The notes beneath the pieces are model-generated. The model worked only from the letters and a program-made list of their open reading frames with translations. It did no database searches and was not told the DNA's origin. 45,765 nt of DNA from JBFXDI01 sp050181295 (GTDB lineage: Bacteria > Pseudomonadota > Alphaproteobacteria > Rhizobiales > Aestuariivirgaceae): positions 1-45,765 of the forward strand of contig JBFXDI010000017.1 in the NCBI GenBank assembly GCA_050181295.1, in the 5' to 3' direction. Shown piece after piece: positions 7,500 to 15,859 of this stretch. Within the stretch, counting starts at the first letter, position 1. Each line of letters starts with the position of its first letter. The position numbers were made by a program, and so were the translations under genes.

Positions 7500-9209
7500 T
7501 TACGCGCCGCCGCCGGTCTCCGTCTGCTCGACGGCGGGTGCTGCGTCGCGCAGACGCGTCTCGCGCAGAAGCCCTTCCCTGTCGACGATCGGATAGGCCG
7601 CCGACACGATGTGCGAGTTGAGGCGGTGGAGGTCGCGGATGATGTCGACGAAGAGGGCGGAAGCCCGCAGCGATTTCGGGCCGATCTGGGAGCGGTCGGA
7701 AAAGTGCTCCTCGATCATCCGGTTCTCCCGCGCGCGGAAAGCCGCCTTCTGGGCGATGAGGCGCCGGGCGCCACCGACATCTCCGGACGCGAGCACGCCC
7801 GCCGCGATCCTGAGGCTCGTGCGGACGAGTTCGCCGAGTTCTCTCAGCACCTCGGTCTGACGCGCTGAGAAGTCGATCTGCTCCTTGATTTTGGTGCGGA
7901 TGCGGTCGTTGAGGTTGAGATGCACCACGTCGCCCGCGTGCTCGAGGTTGCTCACATAGAGCATGATCTCCATGGCGCGGCGGCCGTCGGATGAATCCAG
8001 CTCGTGCTCCATGAGACGGGAAATGTAGCCCTGGATCGCCGCCTGATAGGCGTTGATGCGCCCATCCAGGAGCCGAAGCCCCTTGAGGTCCTCGACGGGA
8101 CCGCCCTTCAGGGTCTGGAGGCAGGTCTCCACCATACGGTCCAGAAGCTCCGTCATGCGCGCCGTCTCCGACTCGGCATTGGAGAGGGCGAGACTTGGAG
8201 TGTCGAGCGCGGCAGGGTCGAGATAACGAGGCTGGGCGAGTTGGTCGGACGGCTCCCTGATCTCCGGAAAGAGCTTCCGGGAAAGGGCGATCATCGGTTT
8301 GGCGAAGGGAAGGCAGAGGAGCACGAGAATGCCGTTGAAGGCGACGTGGAAGCCGAGGACCGCCGAGACGGGATCGGGGCTCCAGCGGGCGGCGAAGTCG
8401 GAAAAATAGGGAAGCAGCGGCACCAGCATGAAGGCCAGGAGGCTCCGCCGGACGACATTGACCAGCGGTACGCGCCGCGCCTCGCGCGGCTGGCCCATGG
8501 CGGCGGTCAGCGCCGGAAAGCCGCCCCCGAGATTGACGCCCAGGGTCAACGCCATGGCGGCTGGAAGGTCGAGCGATCCGTTGGTCAGGAAGGATGCGAT
8601 GAGCAGGATGACCGAAAGCGTCGAATAGCTCGCCCACGTGGCCGCCGCACCGATGAGGACGGCCAGCAACGGCTCGCCGTTCAGCGACGCCAGCACGTCA
8701 TGGAAAAGCGATGCCTCGCGCAGCGGCGTGGTGGCCGTGACCACAAGATGGAGCGCGAGCAGCATGAGCCCGAGGCCCATGAGGATGCGGCCGGCATTGC
8801 GCGGGCGGAACGCCGTCGAGGAGGAAAAGAGGATGTAGCCGGCGAACAGCAGCAGCGGCGAAAGGTGCGAGATCAAGGGGCCGGCATAGGTGAAGAGCGC
8901 CGTGACGATGGCCGAGCCGAGGTCGCCGCCGAGCAGCACGGCGAGGCCCGTGGCGGCCGGTATCATCGCGCTCGCGGCCAGACCCGTAACCAGTAGCGAC
9001 GTCGCGGTGCCGCTTTGGAGCAGCATGGTGGCCGCCAGGCCCGCCCCGAAGGCCGACAGCTCGCTCGACAGCCGCGCCTCGATATAGCGCTTCAGCCAGT
9101 CGCCCCACGCCCTGAGGATGCCGGTGCGCACCATGCGCAGTCCCCAGAGCAGCAGCGCCACGCCGCCCAGGAGATTGACGATGACAAGCGTGCCCGGATT
9201 CATGGACAT
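7500..9209 (-). CDS. Na+/phosphate cotransporter family protein (NptA/YjbB type) with PhoU-like domain
   Basis: 569-aa membrane protein. The N-terminal about 330 residues carry the duplicated Na/Pi_cotrans domain with QSGTATS (first copy) and a TLGVNLGGG stretch in the second. The C-terminal about 230 residues form a helical PhoU-like domain. The related E. coli YjbB exports phosphate. It lies downstream of phnY on the same strand, 130 bp apart. Growth on 2-aminoethylphosphonate as carbon or nitrogen source would release excess phosphate through PhnA, so an exporter role here is plausible but inferred. A small inverted repeat (GTAACA/TGTTAC, 7486-7503) spans the stop codon. Confidence 0.85.
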   Translation of the reverse strand: MSMNPGTLVIVNLLGGVALLLWGLRMVRTGILRAWGDWLKRYIEARLSSELSAFGAGLAATMLLQSGTATSLLVTGLAASAMIPAATGLAVLLGGDLGSAIVTALFTYAGPLISHLSPLLLFAGYILFSSSTAFRPRNAGRILMGLGLMLLALHLVVTATTPLREASLFHDVLASLNGEPLLAVLIGAAATWASYSTLSVILLIASFLTNGSLDLPAAMALTLGVNLGGGFPALTAAMGQPREARRVPLVNVVRRSLLAFMLVPLLPYFSDFAARWSPDPVSAVLGFHVAFNGILVLLCLPFAKPMIALSRKLFPEIREPSDQLAQPRYLDPAALDTPSLALSNAESETARMTELLDRMVETCLQTLKGGPVEDLKGLRLLDGRINAYQAAIQGYISRLMEHELDSSDGRRAMEIMLYVSNLEHAGDVVHLNLNDRIRTKIKEQIDFSARQTEVLRELGELVRTSLRIAAGVLASGDVGGARRLIAQKAAFRARENRMIEEHFSDRSQIGPKSLRASALFVDIIRDLHRLNSHIVSAAYPIVDREGLLRETRLRDAAPAVEQTETGGGA

Positions 9210-9339
9210 GACACGGCCTCGCCGTCAGTTGGCCTGACGCCACCTTTGCGGATCCGCCTGATCCCTTCCAGCCTCGCGGAAAGGGGCAGTCGAGTGGTCA
9301 ATCCAGCCAGCCTCCTTGCAGAGCAGCCAGCGTCCCTAC

Positions 9340-10800
9340 TCACGCCGGCCAGGGTAGCGACCAAGTCTTCACGTTGGTGAAGAACTTCATCGCCTCGAGC
9401 ACGCCTTCCTTGATGCCGTTGCCGGAGTCCTTGATGCCGCCGAAGGGCGACATCTCGATGCGATAACCCGGCACTTCCCAGATGTTGCAGGTGCCGACAT
9501 GCAGCCCCTCGATATAGGCGAGCGCGCGGTCCAGCCGATTCGTGCACACTCCGGATGATAGGCCGAACGGCGTGGAATTCGATATCCGCATGACCTCGGC
9601 GTCGTCCGACGGCACGCGCACGATGGGCACTATGGGGCCGAAGGTCTCCTCGTAAACGAGCTCGGACTCATGCGGCACACGATCAACCACGATCGGCGGC
9701 AGCACCGCGCCCTGACGGCCGGGGTTGTAGAGGATGTCGGCCCCCTGCTCCGCCGCCTTGTGGACGCGGCGCTCGAAGGTGATCGCCGCCTGCTCGTGGA
9801 CGACGGTTCCGAGGTCGGTGTCGGCGTCCATGGGATTGCCGAAGCGGATCTTCTTCGCCCTGGCGAGCGCCTTCTCGACGAAGGCGTCGGCCACCTTCTC
9901 CTGCACCAGAATGCGCTTGACCGCCGTGCAGCGCTGACCGGAATTCTTGGTGGCGCCCGCGACCGCGAGCTCCGCCGCCTTGTCGAGATCGGCATCCGAG
10001 AGATCGTCGAGCACGATCAGAGGATCGTTGCCGCCGAGTTCCAGCGCGGCGCGCCGGTAGCCGGCCTTGGTGGCGATGAGCTTGCCGACGGCGACACCGC
10101 CCGTGAAGGTGATGAGCTCGATATTGGGGTTGGTCACCATTTCGTCGCCGATGTCCTTGGGCCAGCCGGTGACGACCTGGAACATCTCCGGCGGCAGGCC
10201 CGCCTCGTAGAGGATGTCGGCGAGCGCGATGGCGGTGAGCGGCGTGAGCTCGGTCGGCTTGCAGACGACCCGGTTGTTGGTCGCGATGGCGGGGGCGACC
10301 TTGTGGGCCACCATGTTCAGCGGATGGTTGAAGGGCGTGATGGCCGAGATCGCCCGCACCGGTTCGCGCTTGGTGAAGATTTTGCGCGGCTTGCCATGGG
10401 GGGTGAGATCGCAGGAGAAGATCTGTCCGTCGTCCAGGATCGCGAGCTGGCCCGCCAGCGTGAAGACGTCATAGGCACGCCCGCACTCGTAGTCCGAATC
10501 CCTCAGCGATATGCCGAGCTCCAGCGTGATGACGCGGCCGAGCGCCTTGCGACGGTCGCGGATCAGCTCGGCGGCACGGAACAGGATCTGCTGGCGCTCG
10601 TAGCGCGTGAGCTTCGGCTGGAAGTTCGCCGCGATCTCGAAGGCGCGGGCCGCATGCTCAGGCCGCCCGGCGGGTACCGTGCCGATCACCTCGTCGGTAT
10701 AGGGGTAGCGGACCTCGACCACGCCGTCCGCGTCCACCCGCCTGCCGCCGATCCGCATGGACTCGGCGATCACCGCGGGCTTCGCATCCATCTTGTTCAT
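9340..10800 (-). CDS. phnY: Phosphonoacetaldehyde dehydrogenase
   Basis: 486-aa NAD(P)+-dependent aldehyde dehydrogenase, the middle step of the PhnW-PhnY-PhnA route: phosphonoacetaldehyde to phosphonoacetate. The catalytic Cys291 is in NSGQRC, the same number as reported for S. meliloti PhnY, and the general-base Glu is in LELGGND. The PFNHPLN segment is typical of the family. ATG 10800 is followed by a second Met three codons later. Its neighbours phnA and phnW supply the specific assignment. A REP-like element separates it from phnA, so phnWA and phnY expression may be partly uncoupled. Confidence 0.9.
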   Translation of the reverse strand: MNKMDAKPAVIAESMRIGGRRVDADGVVEVRYPYTDEVIGTVPAGRPEHAARAFEIAANFQPKLTRYERQQILFRAAELIRDRRKALGRVITLELGISLRDSDYECGRAYDVFTLAGQLAILDDGQIFSCDLTPHGKPRKIFTKREPVRAISAITPFNHPLNMVAHKVAPAIATNNRVVCKPTELTPLTAIALADILYEAGLPPEMFQVVTGWPKDIGDEMVTNPNIELITFTGGVAVGKLIATKAGYRRAALELGGNDPLIVLDDLSDADLDKAAELAVAGATKNSGQRCTAVKRILVQEKVADAFVEKALARAKKIRFGNPMDADTDLGTVVHEQAAITFERRVHKAAEQGADILYNPGRQGAVLPPIVVDRVPHESELVYEETFGPIVPIVRVPSDDAEVMRISNSTPFGLSSGVCTNRLDRALAYIEGLHVGTCNIWEVPGYRIEMSPFGGIKDSGNGIKEGVLEAMKFFTNVKTWSLPWPA

Positions 10801-10840
10801 TCCAGCACCTCGTCCTTCGACAGGCTCGGTTTCATTTCAA

Positions 10841-10910
10841 CGCTCGTCCCCGCGCAAGCGGGGATCCAATCGGCATATCCGCTGGATTCCCGCCTACGCG
10901 GGAATGAGCG
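10841..10910. repeat. Double REP-like palindrome between phnA and phnY
   Basis: Two hairpins, CCCCGCGCAAGCGGGG and TTCCCGCCTACGCGGGAA, arranged as the common alphaproteobacterial pair with GATCCA/TGGATT inside and flanking GAGCGG. It fills most of the 118-bp gap. Confidence 0.8.
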
Positions 10911-10918
10911 GAAGAGGA

Positions 10919-12181
10919 TTATTCCGCCGCCTCGGCGACCGCGGCCATGCAGTTGCAGGCGATGAAGAAGGCATCGAAGTTGCGCAACCTCGCGGGCAGT
11001 CCGGCGGCTTTGCGGTTGAGGATGATCGGGATCGTCTGCTCCGACAGGCCGCCGTGGGACCGGAGCGGCTCCTTGAGCCCCGAAAGATCATGGCGATCGG
11101 CGCTGGTGCCGATGACCTTGGTGTGGCGTGGGCCGCCGGAGATCACCACAAGGTCGCCCATGCGATCCTCCGGCAGCTCGTATTTCGCGCAAGCGGTTTT
11201 GCGGTCGAGGCACGCATCGATCCCGTCGAGCCCCGCCAGGCGCTTCGCCAGCGCCGCTCCATCGGAATCCTTCGGCAGATAGACTGTCGCGAACGAGCCG
11301 AGCGCGCCGTGATGCACGACGTAAGGGTCAGTGATCGGCAGGATGACCCGCGCCTTGCCCTTGCCCAGCCATTGATCGAACGTCTCCTGGAGATAGAGCA
11401 CGTCCGGCTTCCCGTCCGGCCCATGCTTGTCCTTCATGCCATGGTCGGCGGTGAGCACGATCGTTGCGCCGGCCGCGTCGAGCTCGCCCAGATAGCGGTC
11501 CATCATGGCGTAGAAGCGGTTGGCGCCCTCGGCGCCCGGCGCGTATTTGTGCTGCACGTAGTCGGTGGTCGAGAGATACATGAGGTCCGGTCGCCGCTCC
11601 TTCAGGATCCTGACGCCGGCCGCGAAGACGAACTCGGAGAGCTCGGCCGAATAGACCTCGGGCACTTCCATGCCCACCATGGCGCAGACATCGGCGATGC
11701 CGTTGTCCTTGAGCGTCGCCTTGTCGGCCTTCTCCGAGGAAAAGCAGATGGCAGTGCCGTCGAAAGCCAGCCCCTTGCCGAGGAGGGCGCGCAGCTTGTC
11801 CTTGGCGGTGATCACAGCGACCCTCGCGCCGGCTTTCTGGAAACCCTCGAAGAGGGTCGAAGCGCGGAGCCACTTCGGATCGTTCATCATCACCTCCTCG
11901 CCCGTGTCGGGATCGATGAGGTAGTTGCCGCAGATGCCGTGCACCGCCGGCGGGCGGCCGGTGACGATAGAGAGATTGTTGGGGTTGGTGAAGCTCGGCA
12001 TGGCGGAGAGGCCGCGCAGGTTCTCGCCCTTACCCACGATGCGCTTGAGGTTCGGCATCAGGCCGTCCCGCATGGCGCCTTCCATGTAGTCGGGCTCCGA
12101 GCCGTCGCAGCAGATGACCACCAGGGGCTCTGCCGGCCAGGCATAGTCCCGGCCGTTCACGCTGACGGATTTCCGAGTCAT
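10919..12181 (-). CDS. phnA: Phosphonoacetate hydrolase
   Basis: About 420-aa alkaline-phosphatase-superfamily metalloenzyme that hydrolyses phosphonoacetate to acetate and phosphate, the last step of AEP degradation. Visible active-site pieces: CCDGSEPDY (Asp26, first zinc ligand), SFTNPNN with nucleophile Thr65 (Thr64 in the S. meliloti enzyme), TADHGMKDKHG (Asp-His metal ligands) and SHGGLSEQ (late His). ATG 12181 was chosen from homologue alignment by memory. An in-frame ATG at 12208, 8 bp after phnW, is an alternative. Forms an operon with phnW. Confidence 0.92.
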   Translation of the reverse strand: MTRKSVSVNGRDYAWPAEPLVVICCDGSEPDYMEGAMRDGLMPNLKRIVGKGENLRGLSAMPSFTNPNNLSIVTGRPPAVHGICGNYLIDPDTGEEVMMNDPKWLRASTLFEGFQKAGARVAVITAKDKLRALLGKGLAFDGTAICFSSEKADKATLKDNGIADVCAMVGMEVPEVYSAELSEFVFAAGVRILKERRPDLMYLSTTDYVQHKYAPGAEGANRFYAMMDRYLGELDAAGATIVLTADHGMKDKHGPDGKPDVLYLQETFDQWLGKGKARVILPITDPYVVHHGALGSFATVYLPKDSDGAALAKRLAGLDGIDACLDRKTACAKYELPEDRMGDLVVISGGPRHTKVIGTSADRHDLSGLKEPLRSHGGLSEQTIPIILNRKAAGLPARLRNFDAFFIACNCMAAVAEAAE

Positions 12182-12216
12182 CGCAGGTCTTTCGTCTCTT
12201 CTGCTCATGCTTTGAT

Positions 12217-13377
12217 TCAGGCTGCCGGGGCCATGCTAATCACGCCCATTTCCTTCAGCACATCCCGGATGGCGGAGAGCGCGCCGCGCATGACGGCCTC
12301 GTCCAGCTTGCCGATGGTGCCGATGCGGAAGGAATCCCGCTTCGTGAGCTTGCCTGGATAGATGGCGAAGCCGCGCGAGCGGAGACCCTCGTAGAAGCGC
12401 TCGAAGTCGAATTTCCTGTCGGCCGGCGTGAGGAAGGTCTGGATGATCGGACCTGCCTCATCGTCGCCGAGCAACGTCTCGAAGCCCATCTCCCGCATGC
12501 CCTTCACCAGCACGTCGCGGTTCATTCGGTAGCGGGCGCCCCTGCCCTCGACGCCGCCCTCCTCGCCATGCTCCTTCAGCGCCTGGTGGAAGGCGACCAG
12601 CGCATGGGTCGGCGGGGTGAAGCGGAACTGCGCCGTCTTCTCCATCGAGGACCACTGGTCATGAAGGTCGAGGACCACCGAGTGGCACTTGCCCTTCGAG
12701 GCCTCCAGGAGATCGCGCCGCACGATCGCATAGGAGAAGCCGGGCACGCCCTCGATGCACTTGTTGGACGACGACACCATGACGTCATGGCCGTCGGCCT
12801 CCATGTCGAGCGGCAAGGCGCCGAACGAGCTCATGGCGTCGACGATCACCGTCTTGCCCGCCTGCTTCGCGACCTTCGCGATGTCGGCGATGGGGTTCAC
12901 GACTCCCGAGGTCGTTTCGCAATGGACGATGAAGACATTGACGATCGCGGGGTCGGCCTTGAGTGCTGCCTCGACGTCGGCGGGCGTTGCCATCCGGCTG
13001 TCGCCGAGATCGATGGTCGCGACAGAGCGGTCCAAGTGCTTCAGGATCTTCGCCGCCCGCTCGCCATAGGCGCCGTTGATCACGACCAGCGTCTTCCCGG
13101 TGCAGAGGCTGCCCAGCACCGCCTCGATGGCGAAGGTGCCGGAGCCCTGCATCAGCACGCATTCATAGCCCTTGGCCGCGCCGGCGAGCGCCAGGAGCTG
13201 CTGGCGGATCTCCTTGATGACGGCGCGGAACTCGATATCGCGCGAGCCCCAGTCGGAGAGCATCGCCTCCTTGACGGTGCGCGACGTGGTGAGCGGGCCG
13301 GGGGTGAGCAGATAGGGCATGTGCTCCTGCCCTTCGGGACCCTGGGCAGGACGGGCGAAGGCGTGGACGGACGACAT
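12217..13377 (-). CDS. phnW: 2-Aminoethylphosphonate--pyruvate transaminase
   Basis: 386-aa class V PLP aminotransferase converting 2-aminoethylphosphonate and pyruvate to phosphonoacetaldehyde and alanine, the first pathway step. Visible: LLTPGPLTTS N-terminal substrate/PLP loop, GSGTFAIEA, VDAMSSFG (Asp180, PLP ring nitrogen), SSNKCIEG (Lys206, Schiff base) and FRIGTIG near the C-terminus. ATG 13377 has a GAGGAA ribosome site; a longer in-frame start would run into the divergent promoter. It is divergent from the LysR regulator, with an inverted repeat between. Confidence 0.92.
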   Translation of the reverse strand: MSSVHAFARPAQGPEGQEHMPYLLTPGPLTTSRTVKEAMLSDWGSRDIEFRAVIKEIRQQLLALAGAAKGYECVLMQGSGTFAIEAVLGSLCTGKTLVVINGAYGERAAKILKHLDRSVATIDLGDSRMATPADVEAALKADPAIVNVFIVHCETTSGVVNPIADIAKVAKQAGKTVIVDAMSSFGALPLDMEADGHDVMVSSSNKCIEGVPGFSYAIVRRDLLEASKGKCHSVVLDLHDQWSSMEKTAQFRFTPPTHALVAFHQALKEHGEEGGVEGRGARYRMNRDVLVKGMREMGFETLLGDDEAGPIIQTFLTPADRKFDFERFYEGLRSRGFAIYPGKLTKRDSFRIGTIGKLDEAVMRGALSAIRDVLKEMGVISMAPAA

Positions 13378-13437
13378 GGGTTCCTCGTCGAAATGACCGT
13401 ATGGCGCAGGGATAGAAACCGCCTTATCATAAGTCAA

Positions 13438-13461
13438 ATAGCGATATTGGATCATCGCTAT
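13438..13461. promoter_or_regulatory. Probable LysR operator between phnW and its regulator
   Basis: Perfect inverted repeat ATAGCGAT-N8-ATCGCTAT containing a T-N11-A core, placed 16 bp before the LysR start codon and 61 bp before phnW. A second small palindrome, CTTAT-C-ATAAG (13423-13433), lies on the phnW side. This is the classic arrangement for a LysR protein that autorepresses and activates the divergent gene. Confidence 0.75.
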
Positions 13462-13476
13462 CAGAGGAACCTATAG

Positions 13477-14340
13477 ATGAGGCATGCGCAGCTCCGCGCC
13501 TTCCATGCCGTGGCGACCTGGGGCGGGTTCTCGAAGGCCGCCGACCGGCTCGGGCTTTCCCAGCCTGCTCTCTCAGACCATGTGCGGAAGCTCGAGGAAG
13601 CCTACGGCGTCGAGCTCTTCCGCCGCGCGTCCCGCTCGGTGACGCTCACCGAGGTCGGCCGCAAGCTTTTCACCCTGACCGAGCAGCAGTTCGAGGCCGA
13701 GGCCGCGGCACTTGAGCTTTTGTCGCGGGCGCGGGGACTGAAGGTCGGATTGATCACCATCGGCGCCGATGCAGCCGTCCACGTCCTGCCGCTTGTCTCG
13801 GCCTTTCGCGCCCGGCATCCGGCCCTCTCCATCAAGGTCATCACCGGCAACTCCCGGCAGCTCATCGAGCAGCTCGACCGTTTCGAGATCGATTTCGCGG
13901 TGGTGGCGGAGGTGGCGGAGAACCCTCGCTATGCGACGCGGCTCCTGAGCGAGGACCGGCTCGTCGCGTTCGTCCAGAAGGCTCACCCCCTCGCCCGCAA
14001 GCGACAGATCCCGCTCGCGGCCCTGGCCGGGGAAACCTTCATCCTGCGCGAGCCGGGGTCGGTCACCCGCAAGCTTGTGGAGGAGGAATTCTCACGGCGC
14101 GAACTGGCGCCGAAGGACACAGTCGAGATCGAAGGCCGCGAGGCGGCGAGGGAGGCAGTCGCGGCCGGCCTCGGCGTCGGCGTGATCTCGGAAGCAGAGT
14201 TCGTTCACGACCCGCGCCTCGTGCGCCTCGCCTTCTCCGACTGGGACGTGCGCATGCGGGAATGGCTCGTCTGCCTCGAGGCGCGCACGAGCGTCCAGAC
14301 CATCCGCGCGATGCTGGAAGTGGCGGGCCGGGGTGCCTGA
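13477..14340 (+). CDS. LysR-family regulator of the AEP degradation genes
   Basis: 287-aa LysR-type transcription factor: N-terminal winged helix-turn-helix (1-60, GGFSKAADRLGLSQPALSDHVRKL) and a two-lobed effector domain (about 85-285). GAGG precedes ATG 13477. It is divergent from phnW, with a T-N11-A palindrome between, matching the arrangement of AEP-inducible, phosphate-independent PhnWAY loci. It probably senses AEP or a pathway intermediate and activates phnWA(Y). It is followed on the same strand, after 126 bp containing an ACCAAT array, by a solute-binding protein gene that likely has its own promoter. Confidence 0.88.
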   Translation: MRHAQLRAFHAVATWGGFSKAADRLGLSQPALSDHVRKLEEAYGVELFRRASRSVTLTEVGRKLFTLTEQQFEAEAAALELLSRARGLKVGLITIGADAAVHVLPLVSAFRARHPALSIKVITGNSRQLIEQLDRFEIDFAVVAEVAENPRYATRLLSEDRLVAFVQKAHPLARKRQIPLAALAGETFILREPGSVTRKLVEEEFSRRELAPKDTVEIEGREAAREAVAAGLGVGVISEAEFVHDPRLVRLAFSDWDVRMREWLVCLEARTSVQTIRAMLEVAGRGA

Positions 14341-14344
14341 AAAC

Positions 14345-14392
14345 TCCAGCGGGCGACCAATCGCAGACCAATCGCGCCCTTCGAAGACCAAT
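14345..14392 (+). promoter_or_regulatory. ACCAAT half-site array upstream of the Liv-type binding protein (array 3)
   Basis: Half-sites start at 14345 (weak, TCCAGC), 14356, 14367 and 14387 (all ACCAAT), spaced 11, 11 and 20 bp. 14356-14372 reads ACCAATCGCAGACCAAT, a full copy of the shared 17-bp element. The array begins directly after the LysR stop codon, 75 bp before ATG 14467. Probable GntR operator (inferred). Confidence 0.65.
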
Positions 14393-14466
14393 TTAGTTGC
14401 GCGGGTGGCGGAAACGAGTCAGTCTCGCCAGCGCGGAGTGCGAGGCCGGACATAGGGAGGAAGGCA

Positions 14467-15768
14467 ATGTCGAACCCGTTTGCGCACAGGAGTCTTCGTC
14501 GGCGCGACTTTCTGTCGACCACCGCGGCGGTCACCATCATGGCGGCGGCAGGCGCGCCGAAGTTCGCGTACGGACAGGAAAAAACAGTCAAGATCGGCTT
14601 CCTCGCGCCTCTCACCGGCGCGGTCGCGGCGTGGGGCAAGCCCGGTCTCGACGGCTGCCGGATCTGGGCCGACTGGAAGAACGCCGAGGGCGGAATCAAG
14701 GTCGGCGCCGACAGCTACAAGGTCGAGTTCGTCTCCTATGACGAGGAGTACGATCCGGGCAAGGCGCGCACGGGCGCGGCGAAGCTCATCAAGGAAGACG
14801 GCGTCAAGTTCATCATGATGCTGGGCGGCGATCCGTGGCCGGGGGCTCAGCCCGTGGTCGAGCAGGACGGCATGCTCGTCTCCACGCTCCTTCCCTCCGA
14901 TCTGACGCCCGACACGAAAACCCTGATCGCACCCTGCGAGGTGCATCCGATCTACAACGTCACGGGCGTCGAATGGCTCGCGGCCAACAAGCCGGACGCC
15001 AAGACGGCGGTCATCTGCGCGCAGGACGATTCGCTCGGCAAGCCATCGGTCGCGACCTATCTCGCGGCCTTCGAGGCGGCCGGCATCGAGGTGGTGGACG
15101 ATCCCCTGTTCTTCGATCCCGCCACGACGGACTTCGCGCCCGTGATGACCAAGCTCCTCGCCAAGAAGCCGGCGATCGTCTGTCTCGACACATGCTATGC
15201 GGACTACGTGCATCCGCTCTGCGAGCAGGCCTTCCAGCAGGGCTTCAAGGGCACGATGATCTCCTGCACGGCCGATTTCTACCAGAAGATCATCCAGAAG
15301 ACGTCGAAGGAGTTCATGGAAGGCTTCATCTTCCAGTTCCCCGATTTCGACGACGCGAAGCTCAACGAACCGGGCATCAACTTCCCGAAGCCGAACGACT
15401 TCTACGCCGAATATGTAAAGCGTTACGGCGCGGACGAGTGGAGCGCCGTTTCCTGGGAATACTCCTCCGTCATGGAACTGTGGGCCGCGGCTGCAACCAA
15501 GGCCGGCTCGCTCGAGCCCGCCGACGTCCTCAAGGCCATGAAGGAAGGCGGCAAGGCCAAGCACATCTTTGGCGAAGCCGACTGGTGGGGCACCGAACTC
15601 TTCGGCATCGACAACGCGCTCGTCGGCAACTGGCCGGTGGTGGTGATCGAGAACGGCAAGGCCGTCATCAAGGAATACCGCTCCATCCCCGAATGGTGGG
15701 GCAAGCACAAGGACCTGATGATCAAGCACATGACCGCGCTCGGCCAGATGTGGAACCAGCGCGGGTGA
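14467..15768 (+). CDS. Branched-chain/amide-type ABC solute-binding protein, Tat-exported
   Basis: 433-aa periplasmic binding protein of the LivK/AmiC (Peripla_BP_6) family. The N-terminus carries a twin-arginine signal (RRRDFLSTTAAV) and a hydrophobic stretch ending near AYG-QE (about residue 38). Mature fold landmarks include KIGFLAPLTG and YDPGKARTGAAKLI. AGGAGG precedes the ATG. LivH- and LivM-like permeases follow after a hairpin. Members bind amino acids, urea or amides, and the ligand cannot be read from sequence. The ACCAAT array suggests a substrate of the methylated-amine pathway rather than AEP, despite the nearby phn genes. Confidence 0.88.
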   Translation: MSNPFAHRSLRRRDFLSTTAAVTIMAAAGAPKFAYGQEKTVKIGFLAPLTGAVAAWGKPGLDGCRIWADWKNAEGGIKVGADSYKVEFVSYDEEYDPGKARTGAAKLIKEDGVKFIMMLGGDPWPGAQPVVEQDGMLVSTLLPSDLTPDTKTLIAPCEVHPIYNVTGVEWLAANKPDAKTAVICAQDDSLGKPSVATYLAAFEAAGIEVVDDPLFFDPATTDFAPVMTKLLAKKPAIVCLDTCYADYVHPLCEQAFQQGFKGTMISCTADFYQKIIQKTSKEFMEGFIFQFPDFDDAKLNEPGINFPKPNDFYAEYVKRYGADEWSAVSWEYSSVMELWAAAATKAGSLEPADVLKAMKEGGKAKHIFGEADWWGTELFGIDNALVGNWPVVVIENGKAVIKEYRSIPEWWGKHKDLMIKHMTALGQMWNQRG

Positions 15769-15798
15769 TGGATCGGAGGGTGCGCGCCCTCTCGCACC

Positions 15799-15822
15799 AG
15801 GGGCGGCGAGGACGCCGCCCCT
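15799..15822 (+). terminator. Hairpin after the binding-protein gene
   Basis: AGGGGCGGCG-AGGA-CGCCGCCCCT followed by CTCTTTTC. A GC-rich stem with a short pyrimidine tract 31 bp past the stop is likely a leaky terminator or mRNA-stabilising hairpin that keeps the binding protein more abundant than the permeases downstream. Confidence 0.7.
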
Positions 15823-15859
15823 CTCTTTTCGCGTCCGACCTCCCCCTCTTTTCGAAGGG

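Noticed and set aside
7486..7503. GTAACA-N6-TGTTAC inverted repeat as an operator
   Set aside because: It spans the stop codon of the Na/Pi transporter and is over 130 bp from the next start. More likely a weak hairpin; too short to claim.
14345..14392. Pho box (PhoB) because of 11-bp direct repeats
   Set aside because: The spacing fits, but the unit is ACCAAT rather than CTGTCAT, and the controlled genes are not phosphate genes. The phn promoter itself lacks the array.
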